In this document: positions 63,709 through 64,000 of the stretch, one piece after another | How the letters are laid out: each line of letters begins with the position of its first letter | How positions within the stretch are numbered: position 1 is the first letter of the stretch | Assembly: GCF_003991195.1 (NCBI RefSeq) | Contig: NZ_RCWL01000013.1 | Location: 25,232 to 89,231, forward strand | Direction: 5' to 3' | DNA from: Gynurincola endophyticus | GTDB lineage: Bacteria > Bacteroidota > Bacteroidia > Chitinophagales > Chitinophagaceae | Length of the DNA stretch: 64,000 bases | Translations under genes and position numbers: made by a program | Notes under the pieces: generated by a model | Told to the model about the DNA's origin: nothing | The model's input: the letters and a program-made list of their open reading frames with translations, nothing else | Databases searched by the model: none

Positions 63709-63735
63709 GGTTGCTTTTTCTAAAGCGACCTTTTC
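63709..63735 (+). terminator. Terminator after the tail-anchored protein gene
   Basis: GGTTGCTTT/AAAGCGACC (63709-63717 and 63722-63730, one T-G pair) followed by TTTTC. Confidence 0.7.
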
Positions 63736-63919
63736 TATTATATATACCTTGAAAGAATGAGTAAAATGGATCAGGCAAGAGAAATCTACATTGAAATATA
63801 TAAAAAAAAGTGATTTTCCGTTATAACTATATAATCCTTTACCAGCAAAGGTTCTAAAGAAATCGAAAGAGGCAGAAAGAGAAAGAAGAGCAAATAATTT
63901 GAAAAAAAGAACAAAATAA

Positions 63920-64000
63920 TTTGGAAGGAATGAGTCATGTTTCCTATCTTTGCGCTCCGCTTTTGAAAAAGTGGGATAGTTCTTAAGGTATTGGTAGTGA
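63920..64000 (+). promoter_or_regulatory. Strong promoter and probable rRNA-operon leader
   Basis: TTTG (63920-63923), 21 bases, TATCTTTG (63945-63952) is a strong Bacteroidota promoter. The downstream AGTTCTTAAGGTATTGG (63979-63995) resembles the boxA-like leader found before 16S rRNA in this phylum. No ORF starts before the edge. The 16S gene would lie outside the window, so this is an inference. The rest of 63628-63919 holds only the terminator listed separately. Confidence 0.5.

Overview
The window comes from a chromosome of the Bacteroidota, most likely family Chitinophagaceae. The evidence is an FecR/ECF-sigma/STN-TonB receptor trio, a SusC/SusD locus controlled by a hybrid two-component regulator, a fused CcoN-CcoO oxidase, many TAnnTTTG-type -7 promoter elements, and starts that lack a Shine-Dalgarno sequence. 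The species is not identifiable from sequence alone. No insertion sequence, phage, integrase, CRISPR array or tRNA was seen.

Layout. 1-5149: TonB receptor (cut by the left edge), FecR anti-sigma factor and ECF sigma factor, minus strand. 5722-8759: VOC protein, then a TPR-AAA ATPase and a TPR membrane protein, plus strand. 8882-10784: alpha/beta hydrolase, second ECF sigma and membrane protein in one overlapping minus-strand operon. 10985-13249: CAP-domain lipoprotein, Crp/Fnr regulator, SMR transporter. 13327-18467: ion homeostasis (Kup K+ transporter with a KdpE/KdpD-like pair, then NhaA). 18679-35903: a polysaccharide utilisation locus (HTCS regulator, SusC, SusD, SusE/F-like lipoprotein, GH66 dextranase, GH31 alpha-glucosidase, six-hairpin glycosidase), best read as a dextran/isomaltooligosaccharide system. 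36037-38817: outer-membrane beta-barrel receptor. 38955-39924: two adjacent reading frames interrupted only by in-frame TGA codons. 40097-47448: MBL-rhodanese enzyme, OmpA-type protein with thrombospondin-3 repeats, orphan ABC ATPase, CPA1 antiporter, SCO protein. 47900-50343: Cys-Ntn hydrolase, a gene-poor stretch with duplicated structured RNA candidates, and a small unknown gene. 50458-62798: microaerobic respiration block (REC-CRP fusion regulator, ccoI, ccoS, ccoNO, ccoQ, ccoP, ccoG, fixH, safE, a PAS sensor kinase and a degenerate RIC/ScdA-like protein). The last 80 bases look like the promoter and leader of an rRNA operon whose genes would lie outside the window.

How parts work together. 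In the dextran locus, surface SusD/SusE-like proteins and GH66 would bind and cut dextran, SusC would import the oligosaccharides, and periplasmic GH31 and the six-hairpin enzyme would release glucose; the HTCS senses the products. In the respiratory block, CcoI/CcoS/CcoG/CcoH/SafE supply copper and assemble the cbb3 oxidase CcoNOQP. TGA-N6-TCA sites, the core of CRP/FNR-family operators, lie in two divergent intergenic regions at either end of this block.

The most unusual observations are (1) the four-TGA reading-frame pair at 38955-39924; (2) two paralogous RNA candidates at 49546-49654 and about 49862-49970 whose closing stem is maintained by G-U pairs only in the plus-strand sense, with repeated UCC motifs in the loop; and (3) a RIC-like protein that has lost most di-iron ligands beside the cbb3 cluster.
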